NCBI RefSeq assembly: GCF_015645465.1 | Contig: NZ_JADOEL010000004.1 | Coordinates: 124,001-188,000, forward strand | Direction of reading: 5' to 3' | Length of the DNA: 64,000 nt | Source of the DNA: Herminiimonas contaminans | GTDB lineage: Bacteria > Pseudomonadota > Gammaproteobacteria > Burkholderiales > Burkholderiaceae_D | In this document: one piece after another, positions 19,027 to 28,644 of the stretch | Position numbering within the stretch: the first letter of the stretch is position 1 | How the letters are laid out: each line of letters starts with the position of its first letter | Position numbers and translations under genes: made by a program | The notes under the pieces: generated by a model | What the model saw: only the letters and a program-made list of their open reading frames with translations | What the model was told of the DNA's origin: nothing | Database searches by the model: none

Positions 19027-19068
19027 TTTGCCTTCGCCGGGCTTTGGCGTCGAGGCAAAGTTTTAAGT
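19027..19068 (+). terminator. Terminator-like hairpin just before panD
   Basis: TTTGCCT/AGGCAAA outer arms and CGCC/GGCG inner arms are followed by GTTTTAAG. Because only about 20 bp separate it from the panD start, it would act as an attenuator of panD rather than as an end of another gene. Confidence 0.5.
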
Positions 19069-19085
19069 AACGAAACGGAATAAAA

Positions 19086-19445
19086 ATGCAACGTATCATG
19101 CTCAGGTCAAAAATCCACCGTGTAACGGTGACTCAGGCTGACCTGCATTACGAGGGTTCGTGCGGTATCGACGAAGACCTGCTGACCGCCGCTGACATCC
19201 GTGTTGGCGAAAAAATTGAGCTGTACAACATTAATAACGGCAAACGCTTCTCCACCTACGCCATCAAGGGCGCCAAGGGTAGTGGCGAGATTTCGCTCAA
19301 CGGTGCTGCCGCACGCTGCGCACAACTGGGCGATTTGCTGATTATTTGCACTTACGGTTCCATGACAGACGAAGAAGTCGAAACGTATGTACCGAAGATT
19401 GTCTTCGTTGATGAAAAGAATAAATTCGCCGGTCTGAAGAAATAG
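19086..19445 (+). CDS. panD: Aspartate 1-decarboxylase precursor
   Basis: PanD makes beta-alanine for pantothenate and CoA. It is 119 aa. The self-cleavage site Gly24-Ser25 lies in YEGSCGID; Ser25 becomes the pyruvoyl cofactor. Other conserved parts are [27 protein letters not shown] and [10 protein letters not shown]. It follows a long structured leader. Its position near the CoA-dependent oxalate genes fits a need for CoA, which is inference. Confidence 0.96.
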   Translation: MQRIMLRSKIHRVTVTQADLHYEGSCGIDEDLLTAADIRVGEKIELYNINNGKRFSTYAIKGAKGSGEISLNGAAARCAQLGDLLIICTYGSMTDEEVETYVPKIVFVDEKNKFAGLKK

Positions 19446-19470
19446 CGATTAGTAGTCGTAACAATTTAGA

Positions 19471-19512
19471 AACCCGGTCGCGCCATACAGGGCAGCTAGA
19501 ACCGGGTTTTTA
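19471..19512 (+). terminator. Terminator after panD
   Basis: AACCCGGT (19471-19478) and ACCGGGTT (19501-19508) followed by a T-run. The 22-nt loop is long. Confidence 0.7.
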
Positions 19513-19566
19513 TCCATTTGTTGATCGCGGCGATACAGAATTTAAACAAACTATGAGAGATGTTAT

Positions 19567-21165
19567 ATGTCTTTAGTTATAGGGGTGCCACGGGAGTCAT
19601 TTCCCGGGGAAAAACGGGTGGCCACTGTGCCAGAAGTCGTCGAAAAGCTAATCAAACTTGGCTTTTCAGTCAGTGTGGAATCTGGTGCAGGTGACGAAGC
19701 CAACTTCAGCGACGATACCTACCGCGCAGCTGGTGCACAGATCGTGCAAGGCGCTGCTAACTTGTGGTCCACGTCCGATATCGTCTTTAAGGTACGTGCT
19801 CCAAGCGCCGAAGAAGTCGGCCTGATTCGCGAAGGCAGCACTCTGATCGGCTTCATCTGGCCAGCACAGAATCCTGAATTGATGCAGCAGCTTGCCGCCA
19901 AACGCGTTACCGTTTTGGCGATGGACTCGCTGCCGCGCACGCTTTCGCGCGCGCAGAAGATGGATGCTTTGACCTCCACCGCCGGTGTCAGTGGCTATCG
20001 CGCCGTCATCGAGGCTGCCAATGCTTTTGGTCGTTTCTTCAACGGCCAGATCACGGCTGCAGGTAAGGTTGCTCCGGCTAAAGTGTTTATCGCAGGTGCT
20101 GGCGTGGCCGGTCTGGCTGCGATCGGTACGGCTGCCAGCCTGGGCGCCATCGTGCGCGCCAACGATACTCGTGCCGAAGTGGCCGATCAAGTTGTATCGC
20201 TGGGCGGCGAATTTGTTAAGGTCGATTATGACGAAGAAGGTTCGGGCGGCGGCGGCTATGCCAAGGTCATGTCCGAAGGTTTCCAGGCTGCGCAGCGTGA
20301 GATGTACGCTCAGCAAGCCAAGGAATGCGACATTATCATCACCACCGCACTGATCCCTGGTAAACCAGCTCCGAAACTGATTACCGCTGAAATGGTTCAG
20401 TCCATGAAACCTGGCAGCGTGATCGTCGATATGGCGGCTGAGCAGGGCGGTAACTGCGAACTGACCGAACCTGGCAAGGTTGTGGTGAAACATGGTGTGA
20501 CTATCGTTGGTTACACCGATCTGCCGAGCCGTTTGCCTAAACAGGCGAGTACGCTGTACTCGACCAACTTGCTGCGCCTGACTGAAGAACTGTGCAAGGA
20601 CGCTGAAGGTAAAAAGACGACTGACGGCATTATCAACGTCAATATGGAAGACGAAGCCATTCGTGGCCTGACCGTCATCAAGGAAGGCAACATCACTTGG
20701 CCGCCTCCACCGCCGAAACCAGTAGCTGCTCCAGCTGCCAAGCCAGCGCCGGCAGCTGCGCCTGCGCACGGTCATGGCCCAAGCACCACTGTTTCCTCAC
20801 CTAAGCGTGTAGTCACAATGTTTGTCTTCGCAACGCTGTTGTTTGCGTTGATAGGCATGGGTGCGCCTACCGCTTTCCTCGGTCACTTGACCGTGTTCGT
20901 ACTGGGTTGCTTCATTGGTTACATGGTGGTCTGGAATGTTACCCCGGCATTGCACACGCCTCTGATGAGCGTTACCAACTCCATCTCGTCGATCATCGTG
21001 ATCGGTGCGCTGGTACAGGTTGCTCCTCCGTTGGCTGATGGTATGGCGCGTCCCGAGTTGCTGATTAAGTGCCTCGCCGCTGCTGGTATCGCTTTGACCG
21101 CAATCAACATGTTCGGTGGCTTCGCTGTCACCCGTCGCATGCTTGATATGTTCCGTAAGAATTAA
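19567..21165 (+). CDS. pntA: NAD(P) transhydrogenase subunit alpha
   Basis: A 532-aa alpha subunit of the proton-translocating transhydrogenase, which makes NADPH from NADH using the proton gradient. The N-terminal NAD(H) domain has [18 protein letters not shown] and the Rossmann motif [18 protein letters not shown] (about residues 175-192). A Pro/Ala-rich linker (about 378-400) leads to four C-terminal membrane spans. The two PntA halves are fused as in E. coli. pntB begins 10 bp downstream. Confidence 0.96.
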   Translation: MSLVIGVPRESFPGEKRVATVPEVVEKLIKLGFSVSVESGAGDEANFSDDTYRAAGAQIVQGAANLWSTSDIVFKVRAPSAEEVGLIREGSTLIGFIWPAQNPELMQQLAAKRVTVLAMDSLPRTLSRAQKMDALTSTAGVSGYRAVIEAANAFGRFFNGQITAAGKVAPAKVFIAGAGVAGLAAIGTAASLGAIVRANDTRAEVADQVVSLGGEFVKVDYDEEGSGGGGYAKVMSEGFQAAQREMYAQQAKECDIIITTALIPGKPAPKLITAEMVQSMKPGSVIVDMAAEQGGNCELTEPGKVVVKHGVTIVGYTDLPSRLPKQASTLYSTNLLRLTEELCKDAEGKKTTDGIINVNMEDEAIRGLTVIKEGNITWPPPPPKPVAAPAAKPAPAAAPAHGHGPSTTVSSPKRVVTMFVFATLLFALIGMGAPTAFLGHLTVFVLGCFIGYMVVWNVTPALHTPLMSVTNSISSIIVIGALVQVAPPLADGMARPELLIKCLAAAGIALTAINMFGGFAVTRRMLDMFRKN

Positions 21166-21175
21166 GGAGACCCCT

Positions 21176-22588
21176 ATGTCTGCAAATTTGGCTACTGTCT
21201 CCTACATCGGAGCAACCATTCTCTTCATCCTCAGTCTGGGCGGCTTGTCGCATCCAGAAACTTCGCGTCGCGGTAACTTGTACGGCATGATCGGTATGGG
21301 CATTGCGGTGCTCGCTACCATCTTTGGCCCACGCGTTACTGCAGACGGCTATGCATGGATCATTCTGGCGCTGCTGGTCGGCGGTGTGATTGGTCTGTAC
21401 GCTGCTAAGAAGGTCAAAATGACCGAAATGCCGGAGCTGGTTGCATTGATGCACAGCTTCGTCGGTCTGGCTGCTGCACTGGTTGGTTTTGCCAGCTACA
21501 TCGATCCGTCGATCCATCTGGAAGGCGCTGAGAAGGCAATTCATCAAGTTGAAATTTACGTCGGTATCTTCATCGGTGCGGTAACTTTCTCGGGTTCTCT
21601 GATTGCGTTTGGCAAACTGAACGGCAAAATCGGTGGTAAGCCATTGATGCTGCCGGCACGTCACTTCATCAACCTGATCGGCTTGCTGCTCGTGATCTGG
21701 TTCGGTCGTGAATTCATGAATGCACCAGACGTTGCTAGCGGTATGACACCGTTGATCATCATGACCATCATCGCCTTGCTGTTCGGCGTACACATGGTGA
21801 TGGCGATCGGTGGTGCTGATATGCCGGTCGTGGTTTCGATGCTCAACAGCTACTCTGGCTGGGCGGCTTCGGCTACCGGTTTCATGCTCGGTAACGATCT
21901 GCTGATCGTGACAGGTGCGCTGGTTGGTTCTTCGGGTGCGATTCTGTCGTACATCATGTGCCAGGCGATGAACCGTAACTTCTTCAGTGTTATCGCCGGT
22001 GGTTTCGGTGGCGGTGCTCCGAAGGCGGGCGGCGCTGCGAAAGAACAGGTTGGCGAAGCTACTCCTGTTAGCGCACAAGAAACTGCAGAACTGCTGCGCG
22101 AAGCAAAAAGCGTGGTCATCGTTCCAGGTTACGGTATGGCAGTGGCGCAAGCTCAGCACACCGTGAACGAAATCACCAAGTTGTTGCGTGCTAAAGGTAC
22201 CAATGTGCGTTTCGCGATTCACCCGGTTGCCGGTCGTATGCCTGGTCATATGAACGTGCTGCTGGCTGAAGCGAAAGTACCGTACGACATCGTGCTGGAA
22301 ATGGACGAAATCAACGAAGACTTCCCTGATACCGACGTAGTCATGGTTATTGGTGCGAATGACATCGTCAACCCGGACGCGCAGGACGATCCGGACAGCC
22401 CGATCGCTGGTATGCCAGTGTTGGAAGTCTGGAAAGCAGAAACGTCTATCGTCATGAAGCGTTCGATGGCATCCGGTTATGCTGGTGTTGATAATCCATT
22501 GTTCTACAAAGAAAACAACCGCATGTTGTTTGGCGATGCGAAGAAGATGCTGGACGACGTCCTGACAACTTTGAAAGCTGCTGCCTGA
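21176..22588 (+). CDS. pntB: NAD(P) transhydrogenase subunit beta
   Basis: A 470-aa beta subunit with the membrane channel (about eight to nine spans in residues 1-260) and the NADP(H) domain (from [33 protein letters not shown] near 400). The start [12 protein letters not shown] has an AAGGAG ribosome site; the 20 open codons upstream lie inside pntA. A link with formate-derived NADH is metabolically sensible, since NADPH is needed to reduce oxalyl-CoA or glyoxylate in oxalotrophs. Confidence 0.96.
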   Translation: MSANLATVSYIGATILFILSLGGLSHPETSRRGNLYGMIGMGIAVLATIFGPRVTADGYAWIILALLVGGVIGLYAAKKVKMTEMPELVALMHSFVGLAAALVGFASYIDPSIHLEGAEKAIHQVEIYVGIFIGAVTFSGSLIAFGKLNGKIGGKPLMLPARHFINLIGLLLVIWFGREFMNAPDVASGMTPLIIMTIIALLFGVHMVMAIGGADMPVVVSMLNSYSGWAASATGFMLGNDLLIVTGALVGSSGAILSYIMCQAMNRNFFSVIAGGFGGGAPKAGGAAKEQVGEATPVSAQETAELLREAKSVVIVPGYGMAVAQAQHTVNEITKLLRAKGTNVRFAIHPVAGRMPGHMNVLLAEAKVPYDIVLEMDEINEDFPDTDVVMVIGANDIVNPDAQDDPDSPIAGMPVLEVWKAETSIVMKRSMASGYAGVDNPLFYKENNRMLFGDAKKMLDDVLTTLKAAA

Positions 22589-22606
22589 TAGCAAGCTGAT
22601 GTTGAT

Positions 22607-22636
22607 AAAAAAGCCCGCTGCTGCGGGCTTTTTTTA
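22607..22636 (+). terminator. Terminator after pntB
   Basis: AAGCCCGC-TGCT-GCGGGCTT with a T7 tract. Confidence 0.9.
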
Positions 22637-22685
22637 TGGGTTTTTAAAGGACTTGATAATGCTTGCGGCGTAAGTCAGTGTGCGC

Positions 22686-23591
22686 TTACCTGCTCCAATA
22701 ACCCGGCTGGCTATACATGGCCTTCAAATGCGAAATGAAAAGACGCACCTTGGCCGGTACATTCCGCTGCTGCGGATAGACCGCCATGATGTCGTACTCA
22801 GGGATCGCATAATCGTCGAGGACAGTTTCCAGCATGCCGCTCTCCAGCTGGCTTTGGATCTCCCATACGGAGCGCCAGGCGATACCCAGGCCTTCGGTCA
22901 TCCAGCGATGCAGCAATTCACCGTCATTGCAATCCAGGCTGCCCTGCGCGCGTACTGAGACGGTTTTGCCGCGGTAGTTGAAGTACCAGCCGCGTTGCTG
23001 CCCGCCTTGTAGGTTGAAAGCAAGGCAATTGTGATTGGCAAGGTCGTCCAACGTCTTGGGTTTGCCGTGTTTTTTGAAGTATTCCCGGGTGCCGCAGACT
23101 ACCCGCTTATTGGCCGCCAGTTTGATAGCAACGAAATTGGGGTCGATATTGCCGCCAATACGTATGCCCATGTCATAACCTTCTTGCACCAGGTCCACCA
23201 CGCGGTCAGTCAGGTTGAAAGACATTTTGAGGCCGGGATGCTGGTCCAGGAATTCCTGCGCATAGGGTGCGACGTGCTGGCGGCCGAAGGAAGCGGGGGC
23301 GGACACGATCAAGTGCCCGGTGACCTTGTTATTGCCGGCGGACAATGCGCTTTCAGCATGTTCCAGTTCACTGAGCATTTTACGGCAGTGTTCGAGGTAT
23401 ACTGAGCCCTCTTCCGTCAGGGCCAGGCGCCGTGTAGAGCGATGCAGCAGGCGGACGCCCAGGCGTTTTTCCAGGGTATCGATGCGACGCCCGACCATCA
23501 CAGGTGTGACCTGCAGGGCTAAGGCCGCAGCGGCAAAGCTATTATGCTCGACCGCCATCACAAATGCCTCGATCTGTTTGAGCTTGTCCAT
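22686..23591 (-). CDS. LysR family regulator, divergent from gcl
   Basis: A 301-aa LysR-type regulator with the N-terminal HTH LKQIEAFVMAVEHNSFAAAA and RRIDTLEKRLGVRLLHRSTR, and a substrate-binding domain from about residue 90. It is transcribed away from gcl with 107 bp between, and a perfect palindrome lies in that gap (23639-23658). It is the likely local controller of glyoxylate carboligase genes; an effector such as glyoxylate or an intermediate is a guess. Confidence 0.92.
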   Translation of the reverse strand: MDKLKQIEAFVMAVEHNSFAAAALALQVTPVMVGRRIDTLEKRLGVRLLHRSTRRLALTEEGSVYLEHCRKMLSELEHAESALSAGNNKVTGHLIVSAPASFGRQHVAPYAQEFLDQHPGLKMSFNLTDRVVDLVQEGYDMGIRIGGNIDPNFVAIKLAANKRVVCGTREYFKKHGKPKTLDDLANHNCLAFNLQGGQQRGWYFNYRGKTVSVRAQGSLDCNDGELLHRWMTEGLGIAWRSVWEIQSQLESGMLETVLDDYAIPEYDIMAVYPQQRNVPAKVRLFISHLKAMYSQPGYWSR

Positions 23592-23638
23592 TCGATACCT
23601 GAAGTATTTAATTGGTTAATTAATAGTCCTATTCTAAA

Positions 23639-23658
23639 AGTAATCCATATGAATTACT
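23639..23658. promoter_or_regulatory. Palindrome in the lysR-gcl promoter region
   Basis: AGTAAT-CCATATGA-ATTACT, 6-bp perfect arms 40 bp upstream of gcl. It contains a T-N11-A core as expected for LysR regulators and lies between the divergent genes. Confidence 0.5.
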
Positions 23659-23698
23659 ATGCAGCGTAGGAAAATTTCATTTCAATGGAGATTATGTA

Positions 23699-25447
23699 AT
23701 GGCAAAGATGACAGCAGCCCAGGCAGCAGTTTGGGTAATGCAGAAAGAAGGTATTGATCAGGCCTTCGGCGTTCCAGGCGCAGCGATCAATCCGTTTTAC
23801 TCCGCCATGCAAAAGCAAGGCACCATCAAACACATTCTGGCGCGTCACGTAGAAGGCGCGACACACATGGCTGAGGGTTACACCCGCGCCAAATCCGGCA
23901 ATATCGGTGTTGCTCTGGCTACCTCGGGTCCAGGCGGCACAGACATGGTTACCGGTCTGTACTCGGCTATCGCTGACTCGATTCCTATCTTGTGCGTTAC
24001 CGGCCAGGCTCCACGTGCACGTTTGCACAAAGAAGACTTCCAGGCTGTTGATATCGAATCGATCTCGAAACCAGTAACCAAATGGTCGGTTATGGTTCGT
24101 GAACCAGCATTGGTTCCACAAGTATTCCAACAAGCATTCCACATCATGCGCTCCGGCCGTCCAGGTCCTGTGCTGATCGATTTGCCGTTCGACGTACAAG
24201 TTGCTGAAATCGAATTCGATCCAGATCTGTACGAGCCATTGCCAGTGTACAAACCACAGGCAACTCGCAAGCAAATCGAAGCTGCAATCACAATGTTGAA
24301 CGCTGCAGAGCGTCCATTGCTGATTTCCGGCGGCGGCGTTATCAATGCAAACGCAACCCCATTGATGCTCGAATTCGCTGAGCTGGTAAACGTTCCTGTC
24401 GTTCCAACCCTGATGGGCTGGGGCACCGTACCTGACGATCACCCGCTGATGGTTGGTATGGTTGGTCTGCAAACATCGCATCGCTACGGTAACGCGACCA
24501 TGTTGGCTTCGGACTTCGCATTCGGTATCGGTAACCGTTGGGCTAACCGTTTCACCGGTTCGATCGACGTGTTCACCAAAGATCGTAAATTCGTACACAT
24601 CGACATCGAACCGACACAAATCGGTCGCGTGTTTGGTCCAGACCTCGGTATCACTTCCGACGCTGGCGCAGCACTGAAACTGATGATCGAAGTAGCGAAA
24701 GAATTGAAAGCTGCTGGCAAACTGAAAAACCGTGATGCATGGTTGGCTGAGTGCCAAGAACGCAAACGCACCATGTTGCGTAAAACGGATTTCGACGTAA
24801 CCCCGATCAAACCACAACGTGTTTACCAAGAAATGAATGCAGTGTTCGGCAAAACCGCACGCTACATTTCGAACATCGGTTTGTCGCAAATCGCTGCGGG
24901 TCAATTCCTGCACGTGTACAAAGAACGTAACTGGATCAACTGCGGTCAAGCAGGTCCATTGGGCTGGACTATCCCAGCTGCTCTGGGTGTCCGGGCTGCC
25001 GATCCAACCAGCGAAATCGTTGCTATCACAGGCGATTACGACTTCCAGTTCCTGATCGAAGAATTGGCTGCAGGCGCGCAATTCAACCTGCCTTACATCC
25101 ACGTTCTGGTGAACAACTCGTACCTGGGCCTGATCCGTCAAGCACAACGTATGTTCACAATGGACTACTGTGTATCGCTGGCTTTCGACAACATCAACTC
25201 GACCGAAAACGCTTCGTACGGTGTTGATCACGTTAAAGTTACCGAAGGTTTGGGCTGCAAAGCAATTCGCGTCTACAACCCTGACGACATCGCTCCTGCA
25301 CTGAAAAAAGCGCAAGAGTGGATCAAAGAATTCAAAGTACCAGTCGTTGTTGAAATCATCCTCGAACGCGTAACCAACATCGCGATGGGTACCGAAATCA
25401 ACGCGATCAACGAATTCGAAGAAATCATCGACGTTAAGGGTGCTTAA
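23699..25447 (+). CDS. gcl: Glyoxylate carboligase
   Basis: A 582-aa ThDP enzyme that joins two glyoxylates into tartronate semialdehyde and CO2. Residue 51 is Val in [15 protein letters not shown], where almost all other ThDP enzymes have Glu; this Val is the hallmark of Gcl. The ThDP/Mg motif begins ITGDYDFQF near residue 440. Codon use is strongly biased (CCA for Pro, GCA for Ala), as in the oxc/frc genes, suggesting high expression. It begins the gcl-hyi-glxR-ttuD series. Confidence 0.97.
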   Translation: MAKMTAAQAAVWVMQKEGIDQAFGVPGAAINPFYSAMQKQGTIKHILARHVEGATHMAEGYTRAKSGNIGVALATSGPGGTDMVTGLYSAIADSIPILCVTGQAPRARLHKEDFQAVDIESISKPVTKWSVMVREPALVPQVFQQAFHIMRSGRPGPVLIDLPFDVQVAEIEFDPDLYEPLPVYKPQATRKQIEAAITMLNAAERPLLISGGGVINANATPLMLEFAELVNVPVVPTLMGWGTVPDDHPLMVGMVGLQTSHRYGNATMLASDFAFGIGNRWANRFTGSIDVFTKDRKFVHIDIEPTQIGRVFGPDLGITSDAGAALKLMIEVAKELKAAGKLKNRDAWLAECQERKRTMLRKTDFDVTPIKPQRVYQEMNAVFGKTARYISNIGLSQIAAGQFLHVYKERNWINCGQAGPLGWTIPAALGVRAADPTSEIVAITGDYDFQFLIEELAAGAQFNLPYIHVLVNNSYLGLIRQAQRMFTMDYCVSLAFDNINSTENASYGVDHVKVTEGLGCKAIRVYNPDDIAPALKKAQEWIKEFKVPVVVEIILERVTNIAMGTEINAINEFEEIIDVKGA

Positions 25448-25448
25448 G

Positions 25449-26228
25449 ATGACGAAACTTGCTGCTAATCTGACGATGCTGTTCAATGAGGTTCCATTCA
25501 TGGACCGCTTTGAACAAGCTGCAAAGAATGGCTTCAAAGGCGTTGAATTCCTGTTCCCATACGATTTCCCTGCGGCTGATGTCGCAGCGAAATTGAAAGA
25601 GAACAACCTGGAAATGGTTTTGCACAATCTGCCAGCCGGTAACTGGGCTGGTGGTGAGCGCGGTATTGCTTGCCACCCTGATCGTGTAGAAGAGTTCAAA
25701 GCTGGCGTGGACAAAGCAATTGAATACGTCAAAGTGCTCGGCACCAAACAGGTCAACATCCTGTCCGGTATCGTGCCTGCAGGCGTAACGCATGAACAAG
25801 CAGAAGCAACCTTGGTTGCGAACTTGAAATATGCGGCTGCTAAATTGAAAGCTGAAGGTATCCCACTGTTGATCGAAGCGATCAACACATTCGATATCCC
25901 AGGTTTCTTCCTGACTGGCACGAAACAGACTCTGGACATCATTGCCAAAGTCGGTTCCGACAACCTGTTCTTCCAATACGACATCTATCACATGCAACGC
26001 ATGGAAGGTGAGTTGGCCAACACGATGAAGAACAACCTCGCGGTTATTCCTCATCTGCAGCTGGCAGACAATCCAGGTCGTTTTGAACCAGGTACAGGCG
26101 AAATCAACTACACCTACCTGTTCAAGTTCCTGGACGAAATTGGTTACAAGGGCTGGATCGGTTGTGAGTACAAGCCTAAAGCTGGTACGGTAGAAGGATT
26201 GGGCTGGCGCGCAGCGCACGGCCTATAA
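25449..26228 (+). CDS. hyi: Hydroxypyruvate isomerase
   Basis: A 259-aa TIM-barrel enzyme interconverting hydroxypyruvate and tartronate semialdehyde. The start ATG at 25449 is one base beyond the gcl stop codon; a GTG at 25440 inside gcl is possible but less likely. It has the metal-binding features of xylose-isomerase-like barrels (LIEAINTFDIPGFFLT, QYDIYHMQRMEG and HLQLADNPGRFEPGTGEI). It is translated directly after gcl. Confidence 0.95.
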   Translation: MTKLAANLTMLFNEVPFMDRFEQAAKNGFKGVEFLFPYDFPAADVAAKLKENNLEMVLHNLPAGNWAGGERGIACHPDRVEEFKAGVDKAIEYVKVLGTKQVNILSGIVPAGVTHEQAEATLVANLKYAAAKLKAEGIPLLIEAINTFDIPGFFLTGTKQTLDIIAKVGSDNLFFQYDIYHMQRMEGELANTMKNNLAVIPHLQLADNPGRFEPGTGEINYTYLFKFLDEIGYKGWIGCEYKPKAGTVEGLGWRAAHGL

Positions 26229-26244
26229 TGTAGCGTCTCTAAGC

Positions 26245-26283
26245 ATACTGAGCGGTCCGACATCGGGCCGCTTAGTATTTTTA
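26245..26283 (+). terminator. Terminator between hyi and glxR
   Basis: ATACT-G-AGCGG (26245-26255) pairs with CCGCT-T-AGTAT (26268-26278), then a T5 tract. glxR would be expressed by readthrough or from its own promoter. Confidence 0.75.
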
Positions 26284-26325
26284 CTGAGTACGTAGTTCAC
26301 ACTTAAATATAATCAGGAGTCAGTC

Positions 26326-27213
26326 ATGGCAAAAGTTGGATTTATTGGTTTGGGTATCATGGGCGCACCAATGGCGCTGAACCTGCAAAAGGGTGGTCAC
26401 CAACTGTTTTTGCATGATCAAAAAGCACCAGCCCAAGAATTGATCGACGGCGGCGCAACAGTTTGCAAATCGGGCGCTGAAGTTGCCAAGAGCGCAGACA
26501 TCATCATCACCATGGTGCCGGATACCCCGCACGTGGACGCAGTTCTGTTCGCAGAAAACGGCGTTGCAGCTGGTCTGGCTAAAGGCAAAATTGTGGTCGA
26601 CATGAGCTCGATCTCGCCTATCGCTACCAAAGAATTCGCGAAAAAAGTAAATGCACTGGGTTGCGAATACCTGGATGCACCAGTATCCGGCGGCGAAGTC
26701 GGTGCTAAAGCAGCTTCGCTGACCATCATGGTTGGTGGTTCGGAAGCAGCGTTCAACACAGTCAAGCCATTGTTTGAACTGATGGGTAAAAACATCACCC
26801 TGGTTGGCGGCAACGGCGACGGTCAAACCACCAAAGTAGCAAACCAAATCATCGTTGCATTGAACATCCAGGCTGTTTCCGAAGCCCTGTTGTTTGCATC
26901 GAAAGCAGGCGCAGATCCAGCAAAAGTTCGTCAAGCTCTGATGGGCGGCTTTGCTAACTCGCGTATTCTGGAAGTACACGGTGAACGTATGGTTAAACGT
27001 ACTTTCAACCCAGGCTTCCGTATCGAACTGCATCAAAAAGATTTGAACCTGGCATTGCAAGGTGCAAAAGCAATGGGCGTATCGTTGCCTAACACTGCAA
27101 ACACCCAGGAATTGATGAACGCATGCGCAGCAAATGGCATGAGCGGTCTGGATCACTCGGCACTGTGCCGCGCGATCGAAATCATGTCGAACCACGAAAT
27201 CGCCAAGGCGTAA
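26326..27213 (+). CDS. glxR: Tartronate semialdehyde reductase
   Basis: A 295-aa beta-hydroxyacid dehydrogenase that reduces tartronate semialdehyde to D-glycerate with NAD(P)H. It has the Rossmann motif GFIGLGIMGAPMALNL at the start, the substrate-binding DAPVSGGEVGAKAASL near residue 123 and the catalytic Lys in GDGQTTKVANQI near 170. It lies after hyi with an AGGAG ribosome site. Codon bias is the same as in gcl. Confidence 0.95.
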   Translation: MAKVGFIGLGIMGAPMALNLQKGGHQLFLHDQKAPAQELIDGGATVCKSGAEVAKSADIIITMVPDTPHVDAVLFAENGVAAGLAKGKIVVDMSSISPIATKEFAKKVNALGCEYLDAPVSGGEVGAKAASLTIMVGGSEAAFNTVKPLFELMGKNITLVGGNGDGQTTKVANQIIVALNIQAVSEALLFASKAGADPAKVRQALMGGFANSRILEVHGERMVKRTFNPGFRIELHQKDLNLALQGAKAMGVSLPNTANTQELMNACAANGMSGLDHSALCRAIEIMSNHEIAKA

Positions 27214-27240
27214 TTCGTTCGACTGATTTAAGTACTGCTG

Positions 27241-27270
27241 CCGGCATTGCACTCAGGTGCAATGCCGGTT
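27241..27270 (+). terminator. Terminator after glxR
   Basis: CCGGCATTGCAC-TCAG-GTGCAATGCCGG, a 12-bp perfect stem with a short T-tract. Confidence 0.75.
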
Positions 27271-27301
27271 TGATTCAAAATTTTTAAAAGTAGCTTGCCC
27301 C

Positions 27302-28567
27302 ATGTCGATAGATCCACGTCAGTTTTTGAATGACCTGTATGCCACCGCAGTTGAGGCCGTGAGCGCACAGAAGTGCATGCCCGCCTATCTGCCCAAGCAA
27401 TCTGCCAAGGGTCGCACCCTGGTGATCGGTGCCGGTAAAGGTGCTGCAGCTATGGCCAAGGTAGTTGAAGATACGTGGCCAGGCAAAGTAGAAGGCTTGA
27501 TCGTGACGCGTTATGGTCACGGCGCTGACTGCAAACAAATTGAAGTAGTAGAAGCGGCACATCCGGTACCGGATGAAGCTGGCCGTCAGGCAGCTGGCCG
27601 TATGCTGGAACTGGTCAAGGGTTTGACCGAAGATGATCTGGTGCTGTGCCTGATCACTGGCGGTGGTTCCGCCTTGCTGAGCTTGCCGGGTGAAGGCATC
27701 ACGCTTGAGCAAAAACAAGCATTGAACAAAGCCCTGCTGAAAAGCGGCGCAACGATTTCCGAAATGAACTGCGTGCGTAAGCACCTGTCCGCTATCAAGG
27801 GTGGTCGCCTGGCGTTGGCATGTGCCCCGGCACGTGTCGTGACGCTGCTGATCTCCGATGTGCCGGGTGATGATCCTGGTGTGATTGCCAGCGGTCCTAC
27901 CTTGCCAGATCCGACCACTTGCGCAGAATCGCTCGCGATCCTGAAAAAGTACGGCATTGATATTCCAGAAAACATCCTGAAGCATCTCGAATCCGGCGCT
28001 GGTGAAACACCGAAGCCGGGTGACCCGCGTTTCGCGCGCAATGAGCACCATGTAATGGCAACAGCACAGCATGCGCTGGAAGCCGCTGCGGCTAAAGCAC
28101 GCGCTGCCGGTATCACGCCTTACATCCTGTCCAATGATCTCGAAGGTGAGTCGCGTGACGTTGGTATGGTACATGCAGCATTGGCGAAGCAAGTCGCTAA
28201 GTATGGCCAGCCATTTGCGAAACCATGCGTCATCCTGTCCGGTGGCGAAACGACTGTTACCGTCCGCGGCAAAGGTCGTGGCGGTCGCAATGCAGAATTC
28301 CTGTTGAGCCTGGCAGTATCCCTGCAAGGTACCGCTGGTATCCATGCATTGGCATGCGACACCGATGGTATCGATGGTTCGGAAGACAACGCTGGCGCCA
28401 TCTATCAGCCCGATTCATGGACACGCGCCGCTGAGCAAGGCCTGAATGCCAAAGCCATGTTGGAGAACAACGATGGTTATGGTTTCTTCAGCGCACTCGG
28501 CGACCTGATCGTCAGTGGTCCGACACGTACCAACGTGAATGACTTCCGCGCCATCCTGATTTTGTAA
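27302..28567 (+). CDS. ttuD: Glycerate 2-kinase / hydroxypyruvate reductase (TtuD, MOFRL family)
   Basis: A 421-aa MOFRL-family protein. Members annotated as hydroxypyruvate reductase TtuD are mostly glycerate 2-kinases making 2-phosphoglycerate. Motifs: LVIGAGKGAAAMAK, CLITGGGSALLSLPGEG and TDGIDGSEDNAGA. The start MSIDPRQFLNDL has a weak ribosome site; an ATG 15 codons earlier lies before the family domain. It stands between glxR and pyk, completing glycerate to pyruvate with Pyk (plus enolase elsewhere). Confidence 0.92.
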   Translation: MSIDPRQFLNDLYATAVEAVSAQKCMPAYLPKQSAKGRTLVIGAGKGAAAMAKVVEDTWPGKVEGLIVTRYGHGADCKQIEVVEAAHPVPDEAGRQAAGRMLELVKGLTEDDLVLCLITGGGSALLSLPGEGITLEQKQALNKALLKSGATISEMNCVRKHLSAIKGGRLALACAPARVVTLLISDVPGDDPGVIASGPTLPDPTTCAESLAILKKYGIDIPENILKHLESGAGETPKPGDPRFARNEHHVMATAQHALEAAAAKARAAGITPYILSNDLEGESRDVGMVHAALAKQVAKYGQPFAKPCVILSGGETTVTVRGKGRGGRNAEFLLSLAVSLQGTAGIHALACDTDGIDGSEDNAGAIYQPDSWTRAAEQGLNAKAMLENNDGYGFFSALGDLIVSGPTRTNVNDFRAILIL

Positions 28568-28644
28568 TTTATTTTCCCGCTGTGTCTGTGATCCAGGCAT
28601 AGCGGTATTCATTTTTCATTTTTCATTTAAGAAGAAGATCTGTC

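Larger units (their letters stand above)
18719..19085. other. Intergenic region carrying the panD leader
   Basis: About 370 bp without a protein gene. It holds a candidate promoter (-10-like TATGCT at 18861-18866 with a weak TTTGCT 18 bp before it), a compact set of complementary segments at 18871-19013, and a terminator-like hairpin at 19027-19060 ending about 25 bp before panD. Confidence 0.5.

Noticed and set aside
18871-19064. 6S RNA as identity of the panD leader
   Set aside because: The length and a CTGAGC-like patch are suggestive, but the conserved central-bubble sequences and the expected rod-like pairing are missing.
23657-25984. 775-aa minus-strand frame opposite gcl
   Set aside because: Shadow frame of gcl and hyi; no homology seen.
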